Made by a program: the position numbers and the translations under genes. The notes beneath the pieces are model-generated. The model did not search any database, was not told where the DNA came from, and saw only the letters and a program-made list of their open reading frames with translations. 64,000 nt of DNA, taken from NCBI RefSeq assembly GCF_014656395.1, contig NZ_BNCI01000002.1, positions 1 through 64,000 of the forward strand, read 5' to 3'. How positions within the stretch are numbered: the first letter of the stretch is position 1; each line of letters opens with the position of its first letter. Origin of the DNA: Kordiimonas sediminis (lineage in GTDB: Bacteria > Pseudomonadota > Alphaproteobacteria > Sphingomonadales > Kordiimonadaceae). Of this stretch, positions 1 to 8,361 are shown one piece after another.

Positions 1-367
1 CCATCGTAGTATCCCCCAAGTCTCTGATTGCTACAGGCTTTTAGCTCTAGCAGTCTGGAGGTTTGATGCAAAGGAGTGTTGTTTATATTTGCTTCTTTTC
101 GGTTTAGGGTGACGCAATGGGGAGTGAATAAAGCCGTAGGCACACAATAAAACGGGGGTTACATGCGATTATAGAGATTTTTAGATGCGGATTATGGTTT
201 AAAGCCTATCAAGCAACGGCGCTTGCAACATCAGCGACAAGCGGCAACGTATCAAAAAAATGATGAGCCAAAAACTCACTTCATAATGCGCTCAATCTGT
301 GACAAGTGTTCTGACGACGGACAGAATTTTATTAAGCTACCATCTTCTTGATTACATCGAAATTCAA
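1..367. other. Gene-free left edge
   Basis: No credible reading frame is seen on either strand. The stretch lies downstream of the minus-strand gene ending at 368. Its right half carries one copy of a diverged 120-bp repeat (220-339) whose other copy lies directly upstream of the AraC-type gene at 7060. Confidence 0.6.
220..339 (+). repeat. Diverged 120-bp direct repeat, copy A
   Basis: This segment aligns with 6921-7040 along its whole length with few gaps. The shared blocks include CGCTTGCAACATCA, ACAAGCGGCA, ACTCAC and TGTTCTGA. In copy B the repeat ends a few bases before an AraC-family gene, so it probably carries a promoter or leader. Copy A has no gene behind it in that direction and looks like an orphaned control region. 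The alignment was made by eye. Confidence 0.6.
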
Positions 368-838
368 TCAAGTATAATATTTTTTGCGTAATGCCCGAAG
401 AGCATTCAAGTGCTTAAGAAAAACAGGATCTTTGGTATCTCCGTCTACGCCCCCGGTCCCTGAGTAATCTGTTTCGTCCAACGCATCTAGCATGCCAAAT
501 ACATTATCAATGACAGTATCAGTCACTCCATCGCTAATTTTGGTGCTGGGGGAGGACACTTCAACGCGCTTCAAGCTTCCAAACTTGTTTCTATGTATTT
601 CCTTAGTTTTCTCTGGGCCAATAGCCTTGTAGAAATCTAGTTTTGAGAGTTCAAACACTTCTGAGGTAATATTGTGAGTGGCGTCGGGAACAATGCCTTT
701 ATAATCGTCTCCCTTCTTTATAGTCGATATTGCTCTTGAATTCACACCTAATAACAAGGCGATATCCTGCCCATTTCGTCCTTCCAATAACAACCTTTTG
801 ACTAATCCCGCATTTGATCTGCCAACTTCATTCGCCAT
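368..838 (-). CDS. Small helix-turn-helix protein with conserved acidic C-terminal block
   Basis: This 156-residue protein is not assigned to a named family. Residues 12-43 look like a helix-turn-helix (QDIALLLGVNSRAI). Residues 114-153 hold a block shared with the neighbouring gene product: FG-x2-DAL-x2-TDY, then GDT-x-DP-x-FLKH and a basic helix. The ATG at 838 follows the Shine-Dalgarno AGGAG and begins 10 bases after the upstream stop, so the two genes form an operon. The N-terminal halves differ between the pair, which suggests two DNA-binding heads on a common tail. A DNA-binding or regulatory role is inferred; the function is unknown. Confidence 0.65.
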   Translation of the reverse strand: MANEVGRSNAGLVKRLLLEGRNGQDIALLLGVNSRAISTIKKGDDYKGIVPDATHNITSEVFELSKLDFYKAIGPEKTKEIHRNKFGSLKRVEVSSPSTKISDGVTDTVIDNVFGMLDALDETDYSGTGGVDGDTKDPVFLKHLNALRALRKKYYT

Positions 839-848
839 TTCAAGTCTC

Positions 849-1349
849 CTATTGTGTTGGAAGTAAGAAAATACTCTTGAGCTTTTTAAGGTTTTCTATG
901 TGCTTTAGGAATATTGGATCGTGAGTATCTCCGAATTCACCGTCTCCACTATCATAATCGGTGTCCTCTAAAGCATCTATTGCTCCAAATGTCTCAAATG
1001 TAAGTTTCTCTAAAAGCTGCCATTTTTTTGCGTCTTCAAATGCCTTGAACGAGGCACATTTAACTAGGAATTCTTCTTTGCGTTCTAATATCTCGTAAGG
1101 AAGGTCAGAGCTTTGGTTGAAATTCACATGTGAAGAAACATTCCTATAATGCGCAAGTTCGCTGGTCAGCCTCTCAATGTCCTCATGTTGCTTAATAGCG
1201 GTTGCAACTGCAGGGGGAACCTTTCCGGCCTTGATCCAGCTTTGAACGTTGCTTGGGCTTACCCCTACGATATTTGCCAGTTTGTTTTTCCAGCCATAAC
1301 CATGTTGGGCTTCTAGAGAGTTGCAGACATTTTTAAACCAAGGGTCCAT
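849..1349 (-). CDS. Small CI-type helix-turn-helix protein, partner of the downstream gene
   Basis: This protein has about 166 residues. The N-terminal 20-50 region (LANIVGVSPSNVQSWI, then a KVPP turn) resembles the phage CI repressor helix-turn-helix. A middle helical part precedes a C-terminal block shared with the next gene (FGAIDALEDTDY, GDTHDPIFLKH). I prefer the ATG at 1349 to the TTG one codon earlier. A 21-bp palindrome lies 24 bases upstream of the start and could be its own operator. It is the first gene of a two-gene operon in AT-rich accessory DNA next to integrase debris, so a phage or island regulator is a reasonable guess. Confidence 0.65.
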   Translation of the reverse strand: MDPWFKNVCNSLEAQHGYGWKNKLANIVGVSPSNVQSWIKAGKVPPAVATAIKQHEDIERLTSELAHYRNVSSHVNFNQSSDLPYEILERKEEFLVKCASFKAFEDAKKWQLLEKLTFETFGAIDALEDTDYDSGDGEFGDTHDPIFLKHIENLKKLKSIFLLPTQ

Positions 1350-1372
1350 CAATAAATTCTCACGAAATTACC

Positions 1373-1393
1373 ATATAGATAATTTATCTATAT
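1373..1393. promoter_or_regulatory. Perfect palindrome upstream of HTH gene pair
   Basis: Arms ATATAGATAA and TTATCTATAT surround a single T, making a perfect 21-bp inverted repeat just upstream of the HTH operon start. Its size and place fit an operator for autoregulation by a dimeric HTH protein. Binding is inferred. Confidence 0.5.
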
Positions 1394-1576
1394 TAAAAAT
1401 GCGAAAATCACAATTAAAAAATATTAAAAATGTTAATATGATGGAATTCGAGGGGGTGGGATGGCTCGGAATTAATTTTTTATTCTTTATAAACTAGGCA
1501 AAAAATTTAGTTCATAATTTGTTGGACGCAAGCTAAATTGGCCTTTGGTGAAATACCTGTATGGGGCTTGTCTCAA

Positions 1577-2083
1577 CTATTCCTGTTTAAGTTCTTGCCT
1601 TTTACTCGGTCTATAGATCAACCAGAAGGCAAGGCCAGCTGAAACACCGTATAAACCGGCGTAAATTGTTAGCGCCGTTCGTTGTATCAGCCCGCAATAT
1701 GTTAGCATGCCATCTTCAATCGCCAAGCAACTACCCATTCTCAGTATATATGTGTCACCATCTGACACGAAAGGAGGGTGATAGGGCAAAATAAAAGCAA
1801 TGTAGGCTATAAGGCAGCCAACGGAGAACGCGCATAGAGTTGTGGACCAAATATTTAGCAAGTTTCTTGAACGGAGCCATAAAAATAAGGGAACCCCAAA
1901 AATGAAAGCTCATGCTTAGGACACTAAGGCAGCTATGAAGCTGAAGGCCCATGTTAAGTTTATGAGGCGGTCCAGATTAAAGGGGTAAACGGTCGATGCA
2001 ATTTCTTCATATGCGTTGTATCCAACAAATATTATCACCGGCACGATCGGAGATAAAAGAAATGCCGTCACCGTTTTATTCAT
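1577..2083 (-). pseudogene. Membrane protein gene broken by two in-frame stops
   Basis: An ATG at 2083, behind a G-rich Shine-Dalgarno sequence, opens a frame that stops at TAA (1918-1916). The codons TAA-GCA-TGA follow each other, and the same frame then continues open to 1577. Read through, it gives one hydrophobic protein of about 168 residues with four probable membrane spans, one of them spanning the stop codons. The coherent hydrophobic pattern on both sides of the stops indicates a decayed gene rather than two genes. A downstream TTG at 1861 could still start a 94-residue fragment. The family was not recognised. Confidence 0.55.
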
Positions 2084-2132
2084 GCTCCCCCCCAAAAAAA
2101 GAAGTAATAGGTAACCTTAGCGGGAAAAATAT

Positions 2133-2993
2133 CTAGTTCAATGAATTTTGAATCAGCCCCGATACTCTGTCCGCTGCCTGGTGTGCAGGATCATCTGCAA
2201 GGTGGGCATAGCGTTCAGTCGTTGTAGTGTTGCTGTGGCCAAGAAGCTTGCCTGTCATTTGTAGGCTTTCTTTGCTGTTTACAGCCACAGACGCATAGGT
2301 ATGGCGCAAATCGTGAATTCGTACTTTGTCCAAGCCTGCCTTTTCCCGTATGCGCCGCCACGGCTTTTGAAAGTCTGTCAAATACTGGCCTTCTTTGGAG
2401 CCGCATATCACGTAAGGGTTGCCCTCTAGGCGTTCTATAGTCGCTAATACGTCCAGGGCTGGCTGGCCTACAAAGACTTTCTTCGCGCCTGTCTTACTGT
2501 CAGGCAAGAAGAAGGCATTGCCGCGTATATAGTCTCACTTCAGGGTCTGGATTTCACCAAGGCGGCATCCTGTCAGGATAAGAAGCTTAATAGCTGCAAT
2601 CATATAGGGGCTTTCGGTTCCCGTCTCTTCACATGACTTTAGGGTCTTCCCTAGTGCTTTCAGTTCTTCCGGTGATAGATACCGATCCCGCTTCTTCTCA
2701 GGGTAGGGCTTGACTTTCAATACCGGATTGCTGTTGTCGGGTCTAAGTTCCAGGTCTTCGGCATAGTTAAACATTTTGGAAAGAACGCCGCGTGTGCGGT
2801 TAGCCTGGTAAGGAATATCCCCATGTTTTTCATGCAGTTTAAGGATATTAGCTTTTGTAATGTCCTTTAACTTTGTTACTGGAAGATAGGATTTTACACC
2901 TCGTAAAACAGGCCAAAGCCTTGTTTTACCAAAGGCTCTTTGCGAAGCTGACGAGACACGGAGTGGCGAGACTAATCCTACTCCCGCAACCAA
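2133..2993 (-). pseudogene. Tyrosine integrase, interrupted and N-terminally damaged
   Basis: The frame encodes a P4/IntS-like tyrosine recombinase core: TGCRLGEI (first catalytic Arg), HDLRHTYAS (His-x2-Arg), LLGHSNTTTTERYAH (His and the nucleophilic Tyr). A TGA at 2537-2535 interrupts it exactly where integrases have Trp (QTLK-stop-DYIRG), so a TGG-to-TGA change is likely. The N-terminal arm-binding domain is missing or unrecognisable before the SAM-like segment (KANILKLHEKHGDIPYQANR). It would have moved a genomic island, and is now probably inactive. Confidence 0.8.
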
Positions 2994-3120
2994 CTTGATT
3001 TGCCCTCGTAAATCCTCAGACCCTTTCAGTCTACACAGGAAGGGTTTTTATCGTTTGAGAGGCTAAGGAAGTTTTATTACCTGCAGCGCTAGTATCGATA
3101 ATAGATTGTGTCTTTACTAC

Positions 3121-3226
3121 CACTGGGCGCGCTACTATCATGCCTCCCTTGGGACGGTTTGACGGCGTCGCTGCGCTCTGCGCGTCTACTGCGCTGCGCT
3201 TCGTGACCTGCAAACCGACCCCACCC
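3121..3226 (+). pseudogene. Rhs core fragment with a 48-bp insertion
   Basis: The plus strand encodes ARYYHASLG, then about 48 foreign bases (3160-3207), then LQTDP. The intact motif [19 protein letters not shown] is seen at 11258-11315. This is the conserved end of an Rhs/YD-repeat core, cut off on both sides. The insertion is rich in GCTGCGC repeats and restores neither frame nor motif. Confidence 0.6.
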
Positions 3227-3382
3227 AGAATAAAGACAATAAAACCCGCAACGAAGTGAAGGAAGCGCTTGGCAGCAGGCTAGATGGAACCCAATCAATC
3301 CTATTGCAAATAAGATGGTGAGGAGGTCAAATCATGATGCCATCGCGAATAATTCTGACAAATGTACGAAGGTGGAATAGGA

Positions 3383-3753
3383 ATGAGGAAGTTTTGGCTA
3401 ATTGCGCTTATAATTGCGATCTCAATTACGATATTGCTGCATTCCTTTTATACTATGTACCAAGCTAGCGGTTTTCTATTTTTTACTTCCAAGGCCTTGA
3501 TTGTTAGATTTGCGATCCTTCTCTACAAAAAAATATATTGCTTGAGTCATGGGTTGGCTATGGTCTTTCCTTGACCATGGCTATATTTCTTGCGTTGGTT
3601 CCATTCTTAGATAAACAGCGCCTCTTAGATGGCACTGCTGGCGATACAGGGTTAGCATTATTGGCGGCAATGATTTACTTCCTTATCCTTTTGATTTTCA
3701 TTAAGTTTTTGGTTGGAAAGCTTTCTCGGGAGTGTGAAGGGAATAGCACCTAA
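3383..3753 (+). pseudogene. Small membrane protein split by a frameshift at an A7 run
   Basis: An ATG at 3383, 7 bases after GAAGGTGG, starts a hydrophobic protein (MRKFWLIALIIAIS) whose frame ends at 3574. A second hydrophobic frame covers the region to 3753. The two join smoothly if one base is gained or lost in AAAAAAA at 3527-3533 (…FAILLYKK + NILLESWVGYG…). The joined product has about 122 residues and roughly four membrane spans. It follows an Rhs scrap, so it may be an old immunity-type gene. Slippage at the run could also be functional. Confidence 0.45.
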
Positions 3754-3809
3754 TTGTTAGCTCCCGCCCATCGCGCATTACGGTGCTATTTGGGGCGCGT
3801 TCGCTCGGC

Positions 3810-3950
3810 TCAGGGCGTGCCATTTAGCTCAGGATAATCGGCTCGCAGGTCAATCGTATACTGTTCTATGGTGAGCTTTCTGTGTGCCCGCTGGGTATAG
3901 CGGAACCATAGGGTCCATGTGGGCGCGGTGTCGATTTTGGGGCGATTTTC
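3810..3950 (-). pseudogene. Conserved C-terminal coding remnant, copy 1
   Basis: The minus strand reads …TWTLWFRYTQRAHRK and ends YTIDLRADYPELNGTP-stop at 3810. A related tail (TIDLRAAYPELNGMP-stop) is at 33411-33500, and the DNA between 3797 and 3862 is also closely similar to 33397-33461. The parent gene is not recognised. Only its 3' end survives here, beside Rhs debris in both places. Confidence 0.45.
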
Positions 3951-4223
3951 ACACAGGGGTTAAAAGGTGCGGCTGCTGGTGCCACAGGGGTCGGGATTGT
4001 TGTTAAAGTAGCAAAAGTTGCTAATCTTGGTCTAAAAGGAAAATCTGTAACCGCCATAGGTGCGACGGCAGTTGCAGAAGACGTGGTAGGTAACGATGCA
4101 GAGACGGCTGCTACTGCTACAAGAGGCAAAGCTTTAGACAATTTGGTTAGCGTTAGTTTGAAAGCTGCAGAAAAGTTGCCGAAAGTAGAGGAAACCTCAG
4201 AGATAAAAGAAAAAGAAGATTAA
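3918..4223 (+). pseudogene. Toxin-tail-like fragment without a start
   Basis: The open frame has no start codon and an in-frame TAG just upstream. It encodes a Gly/Ala-rich segment (GLKGAAAGATGVGIVV) and then a charged tail ending EIKEKED. This composition resembles the region between an Rhs core and its toxin domain, as at 11390-11906. I read it as a 3' end captured by recombination. No catalytic motif is visible. Confidence 0.4.
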
Positions 4224-4260
4224 ATATGGGAAAAGATTATTTTTCGTCAAAGATTAAAAA

Positions 4261-4512
4261 ATGGGAGGAGTTTTTGCCGGAGTTTCTCTTGTCCCCTCTT
4301 TCTCTTATATTAGTGATATAACTGATATTTCGATTACTGAAGTCGTATTAGTAATTGGCATTGCTAGTACGAGCGCTTTTTTGCTTTCAATGGGGGGAGC
4401 ACATGTTGTTTTCCGTCGGGCATTGTACAAAAAATATGGAGTGTCATTAGATGAATTGAGAGAATTACCTAAAGATGAGCAACAAAAATTACTAGATGAC
4501 ATTGGATTTTAG
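4261..4512 (+). CDS. Small two-span membrane protein, possible immunity protein
   Basis: The predicted 83-residue product has two hydrophobic segments (about 20-35 and 30-48) and a charged tail (LYKKYGVSLDELRELPKDEQQKLL). A better Shine-Dalgarno sequence precedes another ATG at 4226 in a different frame, which closes after 31 codons. The gene may therefore have suffered a frameshift near its start. It follows the toxin-tail fragment by a few dozen bases, the usual place of an immunity gene. Function inferred from context only. Confidence 0.35.
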   Translation: MGGVFAGVSLVPSFSYISDITDISITEVVLVIGIASTSAFLLSMGGAHVVFRRALYKKYGVSLDELRELPKDEQQKLLDDIGF

Positions 4513-4643
4513 ACAAAATTCCAAGGACAGTGTACGATTATTGCCGTTTAAGGGTTGGTTACTTACTTTTTTGTTATGGTACGTATAGCAATATTGACGG
4601 CTTCGGGGCACGCGCATCACGTGACAAAGCGTAGGGCACGCCT

Positions 4644-4853
4644 ATGGAAGCCTTTCTGCAGGATAGGGGGTATTCAGACTTTCTGGCGTTAGTTTCTGAG
4701 GTTTTCAAAAAGCTGGTACTGAGGTGTAGGGGTATTACCTCATGCCTGGGTGAACAACTGGAAAAGCAAGAGTGCAGATGCCTCGCCGCCCTGCGGCCGG
4801 GGCACCCCAAGAAGACTGTCAGTGATGATAAATAGTATACTGTCCCCGGAATT
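4644..4853 (+). mobile_element. Possible REP-associated transposase remnant with terminal motif
   Basis: A short frame ends in a basic tail (LRPGHPKK) like the C-termini of REP-associated Y1 transposases. It is followed at 4841 by TGTCCCCGGAATT, a motif often seen at the edges of such elements. The same 13 bases occur inverted at 12222-12234. The catalytic HUH domain is absent, so at most an edge remains. The assignment is tentative. Confidence 0.3.
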
Positions 4854-4922
4854 AGAATGATTCCTGAACGGGGGCTGCGCACCAGACCAGCTTCGCAAGG
4901 CTATATCATGTCTTTCATGCAT

Positions 4923-5034
4923 ATATCTCTGTAGTAAGTATCGTTCTGTTGCTCGACAAATATACAGAGATATGAGAGCGAAATTCTCCACGAAACGTAT
5001 ACGTAAGAAAGTTCAGGCCATATAGGTACCTATA
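4923..5034. repeat. Cluster of palindromes upstream of the NnrU operon
   Basis: Three perfect inverted repeats lie close together: ATATCTCTGTA (4923-4933) with TACAGAGATAT (4963-4973); ACGTATACGT at 4995-5004; and TATAGGTACCTATA at 5021-5034. None is followed by a T-tract, so they are not typical terminators. They may be operator sites or remains of a mobile element edge. Confidence 0.45.
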
Positions 5035-5162
5035 CATATATACCTGTACATAACGCGGGGTAACGTGACGTATCCCAGCCATTCTATCTCCTTAAGTTTT
5101 CTGATAACGCAAGCTTAAGTCTCCTTTTCATTGATTCACTGTATGGTTGCATTCGATACGTC

Positions 5163-5196
5163 TTGACCATATTAGAATTAATATTCTAATATGGTC
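5163..5196 (+). promoter_or_regulatory. Promoter inside a 32-bp palindrome (probable TetR operator)
   Basis: Bases 5165-5196 form a perfect inverted repeat with 14-bp arms (GACCATATTAGAAT / ATTCTAATATGGTC) and a TAAT centre. A -35 (TTGACC, 5163-5168) and a -10 (TAATAT, 5187-5192) separated by 18 bp lie inside it, so a bound repressor would block RNA polymerase. The operon it serves ends with a TetR gene, the natural candidate for binding. Confidence 0.65.
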
Positions 5197-5220
5197 TTGT
5201 TATTATGCGAAGGAAAGCTT

Positions 5221-6012
5221 ATGAAACCGCTTTTGATTGTTGTTACGCCTTGGCTAGTGTTCATTGGTGCTCATTTGGGCATGAGCTCTTCAAGGTTGCG
5301 GGAGAAGATAACCGCTAGGTATGGCCGCTTCGCATTTACGCTCATATATCTCTTTGTGACCATATTGACACTTGGCACCGTCATTTTTGCGCTGGCCTTT
5401 TTCGGACATGAGGGGCCTGCAGGCTTTCAAGTTTCTGACCAAACGTGGTTGACAGTATTGCGTGCAGTGTCAGTGTTTGGTGCCTTTCTGCTGGTTGCCG
5501 GTTTGATCAGTTATCCGACATCGGCTATAGCCATTCTGGCCCAGCGTATGAAGAACCCCGATCTCAAAACCGCGCTACCAAAACCAACTGGGATAGCTCG
5601 TATAACCCGACATCCATTTTTTGTAGGGCTGGCATTTGTCTCAACCAGTCATGTTTTTCTGGCAAGCACCCTTGCTATTGCAGTCTCTTTCGCTTGTCTC
5701 GCTTTTCTATCATTGGTTGGTATCTATCTTCAGGACAAAAAGCTGCAAAAGCGCTGGGCGGCAACTTATGAAGTATTCATAGAACGTAGCTCTGTGCTGC
5801 CATTTCAAAGATTGGCGGAGCAGGATTCAAGGTTGACTGCACGAGATATACCTATGCTGTTGATAGCTTTGCTTGTTGCCTCTTTTCTTTTTGGCGCTCT
5901 TCATGATATTTGGACCGTGGGCAATGGAGCCACATTTCTTGGGTTCATTCTCGTGTACGGAACCATTGGGGTGGTTACGGGCATCTTGAAATCTGCGGCA
6001 AAGAATAGGTGA
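5221..6012 (+). CDS. NnrU-family integral membrane protein
   Basis: The product has about 263 residues with six to seven hydrophobic segments. The motif GIARITRHPFF matches the Arg-His-Pro signature of NnrU and isoprenylcysteine-methyltransferase-like membrane proteins. NnrU proteins are named from denitrification clusters, but their biochemical role is unclear. I chose the ATG at 5221, which follows GAAGGA, because the upstream ATG at 5191 lies inside the operator palindrome and before the predicted transcription start. The TetR gene follows after 6 bases, so the two form an operon. Confidence 0.75.
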   Translation: MKPLLIVVTPWLVFIGAHLGMSSSRLREKITARYGRFAFTLIYLFVTILTLGTVIFALAFFGHEGPAGFQVSDQTWLTVLRAVSVFGAFLLVAGLISYPTSAIAILAQRMKNPDLKTALPKPTGIARITRHPFFVGLAFVSTSHVFLASTLAIAVSFACLAFLSLVGIYLQDKKLQKRWAATYEVFIERSSVLPFQRLAEQDSRLTARDIPMLLIALLVASFLFGALHDIWTVGNGATFLGFILVYGTIGVVTGILKSAAKNR

Positions 6013-6018
6013 CAGGAG

Positions 6019-6609
6019 ATGGGGCGACGTTCGATATTAGATGAAGCAGGATTGTTTGCAGCTGTTGGAGAGACGCTCGCAATGGATGGTTCACTGTCGA
6101 TCCCGGCTTTGGTCAAGAAGACAGGTGTTTCGACGGGTTCGATTTATCATCACTATGGATCGAGAGAGGGGTTGCTTGCTCATGCCTGGGTTGATGCGTT
6201 GTCAGCTTTTCAGCGGCTCTTTCTAGCCACCATTGGTGATGCAGAGACCGTTGATAGCGAAGCAGTCGCACTTGTAACGCCGAAATTTTGCAGGGAACAT
6301 CATGGAAGAGCTATTATTCTTGCTTGTTGTAGCCGCGCCCAGTTCATTGGGCATGAAACAAATCAGTCTTTGCTTGTAGAGTGTGATGCTCGAAATGAAG
6401 AAATGGCGGCTCTCTTAAGGAAATATTCCAGATCCTCAGGCGTACCGATAGACAATTGCTATCTGGCCTGGGTGCACTATCCACTTGCTGTAGTCAGACT
6501 ATATCTTCCAGCGCACAAAGTTCCAAAATCTGCTGATGCACATGTGGTAGCCGCATGTCACGCAGCGATGGCTGTCAATCAAAAAGAAGACCAAACAGAC
6601 AGGAACTAG
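6019..6609 (+). CDS. TetR-family transcriptional regulator
   Basis: The protein has 196 residues. The N-terminal 45 residues carry the TetR helix-turn-helix (SIPALVKKTGVSTGSIYHHYGSR). The rest is a helical ligand-binding domain without recognisable specificity; it has a CC pair at about residue 107. It begins 6 bases after the NnrU-like gene and probably represses its own operon through the 5165-5196 palindrome. The ligand is unknown. Confidence 0.85.
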   Translation: MGRRSILDEAGLFAAVGETLAMDGSLSIPALVKKTGVSTGSIYHHYGSREGLLAHAWVDALSAFQRLFLATIGDAETVDSEAVALVTPKFCREHHGRAIILACCSRAQFIGHETNQSLLVECDARNEEMAALLRKYSRSSGVPIDNCYLAWVHYPLAVVRLYLPAHKVPKSADAHVVAACHAAMAVNQKEDQTDRN

Positions 6610-7059
6610 CCCCTTCATGTCAGTTCCTAATGTGCATACTGCTTGTTCTCGATCAGGATCTTATAGCGCAGAATTGTTGTGAATATGTGAGTGTTATGTT
6701 TCACCGTAGTGATGCAAGGATAAGCCCTCTCGTTCCATCAAAGTGTTGAACCATATTGTCACGAAGATACAATGCAATATCCTTGAAATGGCATTGGAAC
6801 GTTCGGATCTGTCACCAAGAGGGCCTAAATATTATGACATCGGGTGACGTTTACTTCGGAAGGGGAGAAACCATCTTGAAACGAAGAGAAAGGATCAAAC
6901 ATAACACTGTCAAAATCCGTCGCTTGCAACATCAACAACAAGCGGCATACTATTAAAAAATGATAAACTAAACACTCACATTATAAAGTGCCCAAACTGA
7001 GACGAATGTTCTGATGTTGGATATAATTATTAGCGCGCTATAAGGACTTGCAGGCACTT
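6610..7059. other. Intergenic region with repeat copy B
   Basis: No convincing gene is present; the short frames here lack coding character. The right part (6921-7040) is the second copy of the 120-bp repeat seen at 220-339, ending just before the AraC-type gene. Confidence 0.6.
6921..7040 (+). repeat. Diverged 120-bp direct repeat, copy B (AraC gene leader)
   Basis: This copy matches 220-339 in the same orientation. Because it abuts the AraC-family gene, it probably contains that gene's promoter and regulator-binding sites. Conservation between copies marks candidate binding elements (CTTGCAACATCA, ACAAGCGGCA). Confidence 0.6.
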
Positions 7060-8256
7060 ATGGAAAGCATAGATATCAAGAATCTTGCATTTGCATCACT
7101 AGGGTTTCATGCCGTTTTTATGGCATTGTACTTATTTTCCAGACGAGGGGAAGGTGTCAAATTCCAGCCATTTCTTGCTTTGGTGTTTGTGATGCTCGCG
7201 TGCTGGTACATTAGCTTGTTTCTGACTACCGCCGGCGTATATGTGCGATATCCCTGGTTAATAAATTGGATCACACTCCTCATTCCCATCCTCGCCCCAA
7301 GCCTTTATTTTTATGTATTGTCGCTTACATCTCCCTCTCCGTGGCGTATTCGGCATCAGCCTCGGTGGCACTTGTGTTTTGCTTTGACTATTATACTGCT
7401 CAAGCTACCTTTCACTTTGTTGCCGGGTGATATCAAGCTTCTTCAAATTGGGGCTGGTTCAGAGGGTACAAGCAGCATTTCAGAACTGCTTCTTCAGTTG
7501 TCATGGGTGTCTTCTGCTCTATTTGTGACACAAATGGGCTTGTATTTAACGCTATCGATCAATCGGTTAAGGGAACATAGCACACGGATTCGAAATCTGT
7601 TTTCAAATCTGGAAAACCGTACGCTGAATTGGTTGCGGAATTATCTTTTGTTGTTAGTCGCACTCTGGGTGTTGGGAGTTTTTGACTTTTTGGGCTTGGC
7701 TGATGATTACGGCTGGTTAGTACATATGCTTTGGCTCGTGCCATTCAGCTTGCTTGCGCTCAATCAACGAGTTGTATTTGACTCGGTTGCTGCGCCTCAA
7801 TCGTCGAGAGTTCAAGAGCCTGAAATTCGCGCTCGCGTTAGATCTTCTCTTTCCCATGAACAGCGGTCAAGGATTGGCAAAAAGCTTAGAGCTGCGATGC
7901 AGGAGGAGCATTCATACCGGGATCCAGATCTGACGTTAAGAAAACTAAGCGATATCCTGAACATTTCCACGCATCACATCTCAGAAACCCTCCGCGACGA
8001 GATTGGTCAAAATTTCTATGACTTTGTAAATAGTTGCCGGATAGCCGAGGCATGTAATCTCTTAAAAACTACAGATATGGGGACAATTGATATTGCTTTT
8101 GCTGTTGGCTTCAACTCAAGATCCACCTTTTCAGCAGCATTTAAAAAGCATCAAAAAACCTCTCCTTCAACCTATCGTAAAAGTGACAACTTTGGCGCTC
8201 TGCCAAATAATCAAGAACCACATCAGACCAGTCAGAAAAAAATACAGAACCTTTAA
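7060..8256 (+). CDS. Membrane-anchored AraC-family regulator
   Basis: The product has about 398 residues. The first 240 contain seven or so hydrophobic segments. The C-terminal 100 residues are an AraC/XylS double helix-turn-helix (LRKLSDILNISTHHISETL, then IDIAFAVGFNSRSTFSAAFKKHQ and the TSPSTYRK end). Such proteins are thought to sense a membrane or extracellular signal and act on DNA directly. I prefer the ATG at 7060, after GCAGG, to the TTG at 7048. The M28 peptidase gene follows in the same direction 105 bases later and may be its target. Confidence 0.8.
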   Translation: MESIDIKNLAFASLGFHAVFMALYLFSRRGEGVKFQPFLALVFVMLACWYISLFLTTAGVYVRYPWLINWITLLIPILAPSLYFYVLSLTSPSPWRIRHQPRWHLCFALTIILLKLPFTLLPGDIKLLQIGAGSEGTSSISELLLQLSWVSSALFVTQMGLYLTLSINRLREHSTRIRNLFSNLENRTLNWLRNYLLLLVALWVLGVFDFLGLADDYGWLVHMLWLVPFSLLALNQRVVFDSVAAPQSSRVQEPEIRARVRSSLSHEQRSRIGKKLRAAMQEEHSYRDPDLTLRKLSDILNISTHHISETLRDEIGQNFYDFVNSCRIAEACNLLKTTDMGTIDIAFAVGFNSRSTFSAAFKKHQKTSPSTYRKSDNFGALPNNQEPHQTSQKKIQNL

Positions 8257-8361
8257 GAAAGGTGCGCAGAAAAATGTCCGGTTCGTCCGGTTCGGTCGCC
8301 TGACTGTTTTCCATCGTCATATAGTCGTCAATATTTCTAAACTATTGAAAGGACCATCATT

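Noticed and set aside
1910..1918. Stop-codon readthrough or recoding at TAA-GCA-TGA
   Set aside because: Two different stops one codon apart with no stimulatory structure noticed; a pseudogene is more likely.
2535..2537. TGA read as Trp (alternative genetic code)
   Set aside because: TGA is the normal stop of narH and the NnrU-like gene in this window, and Trp is written TGG throughout; decay is simpler.
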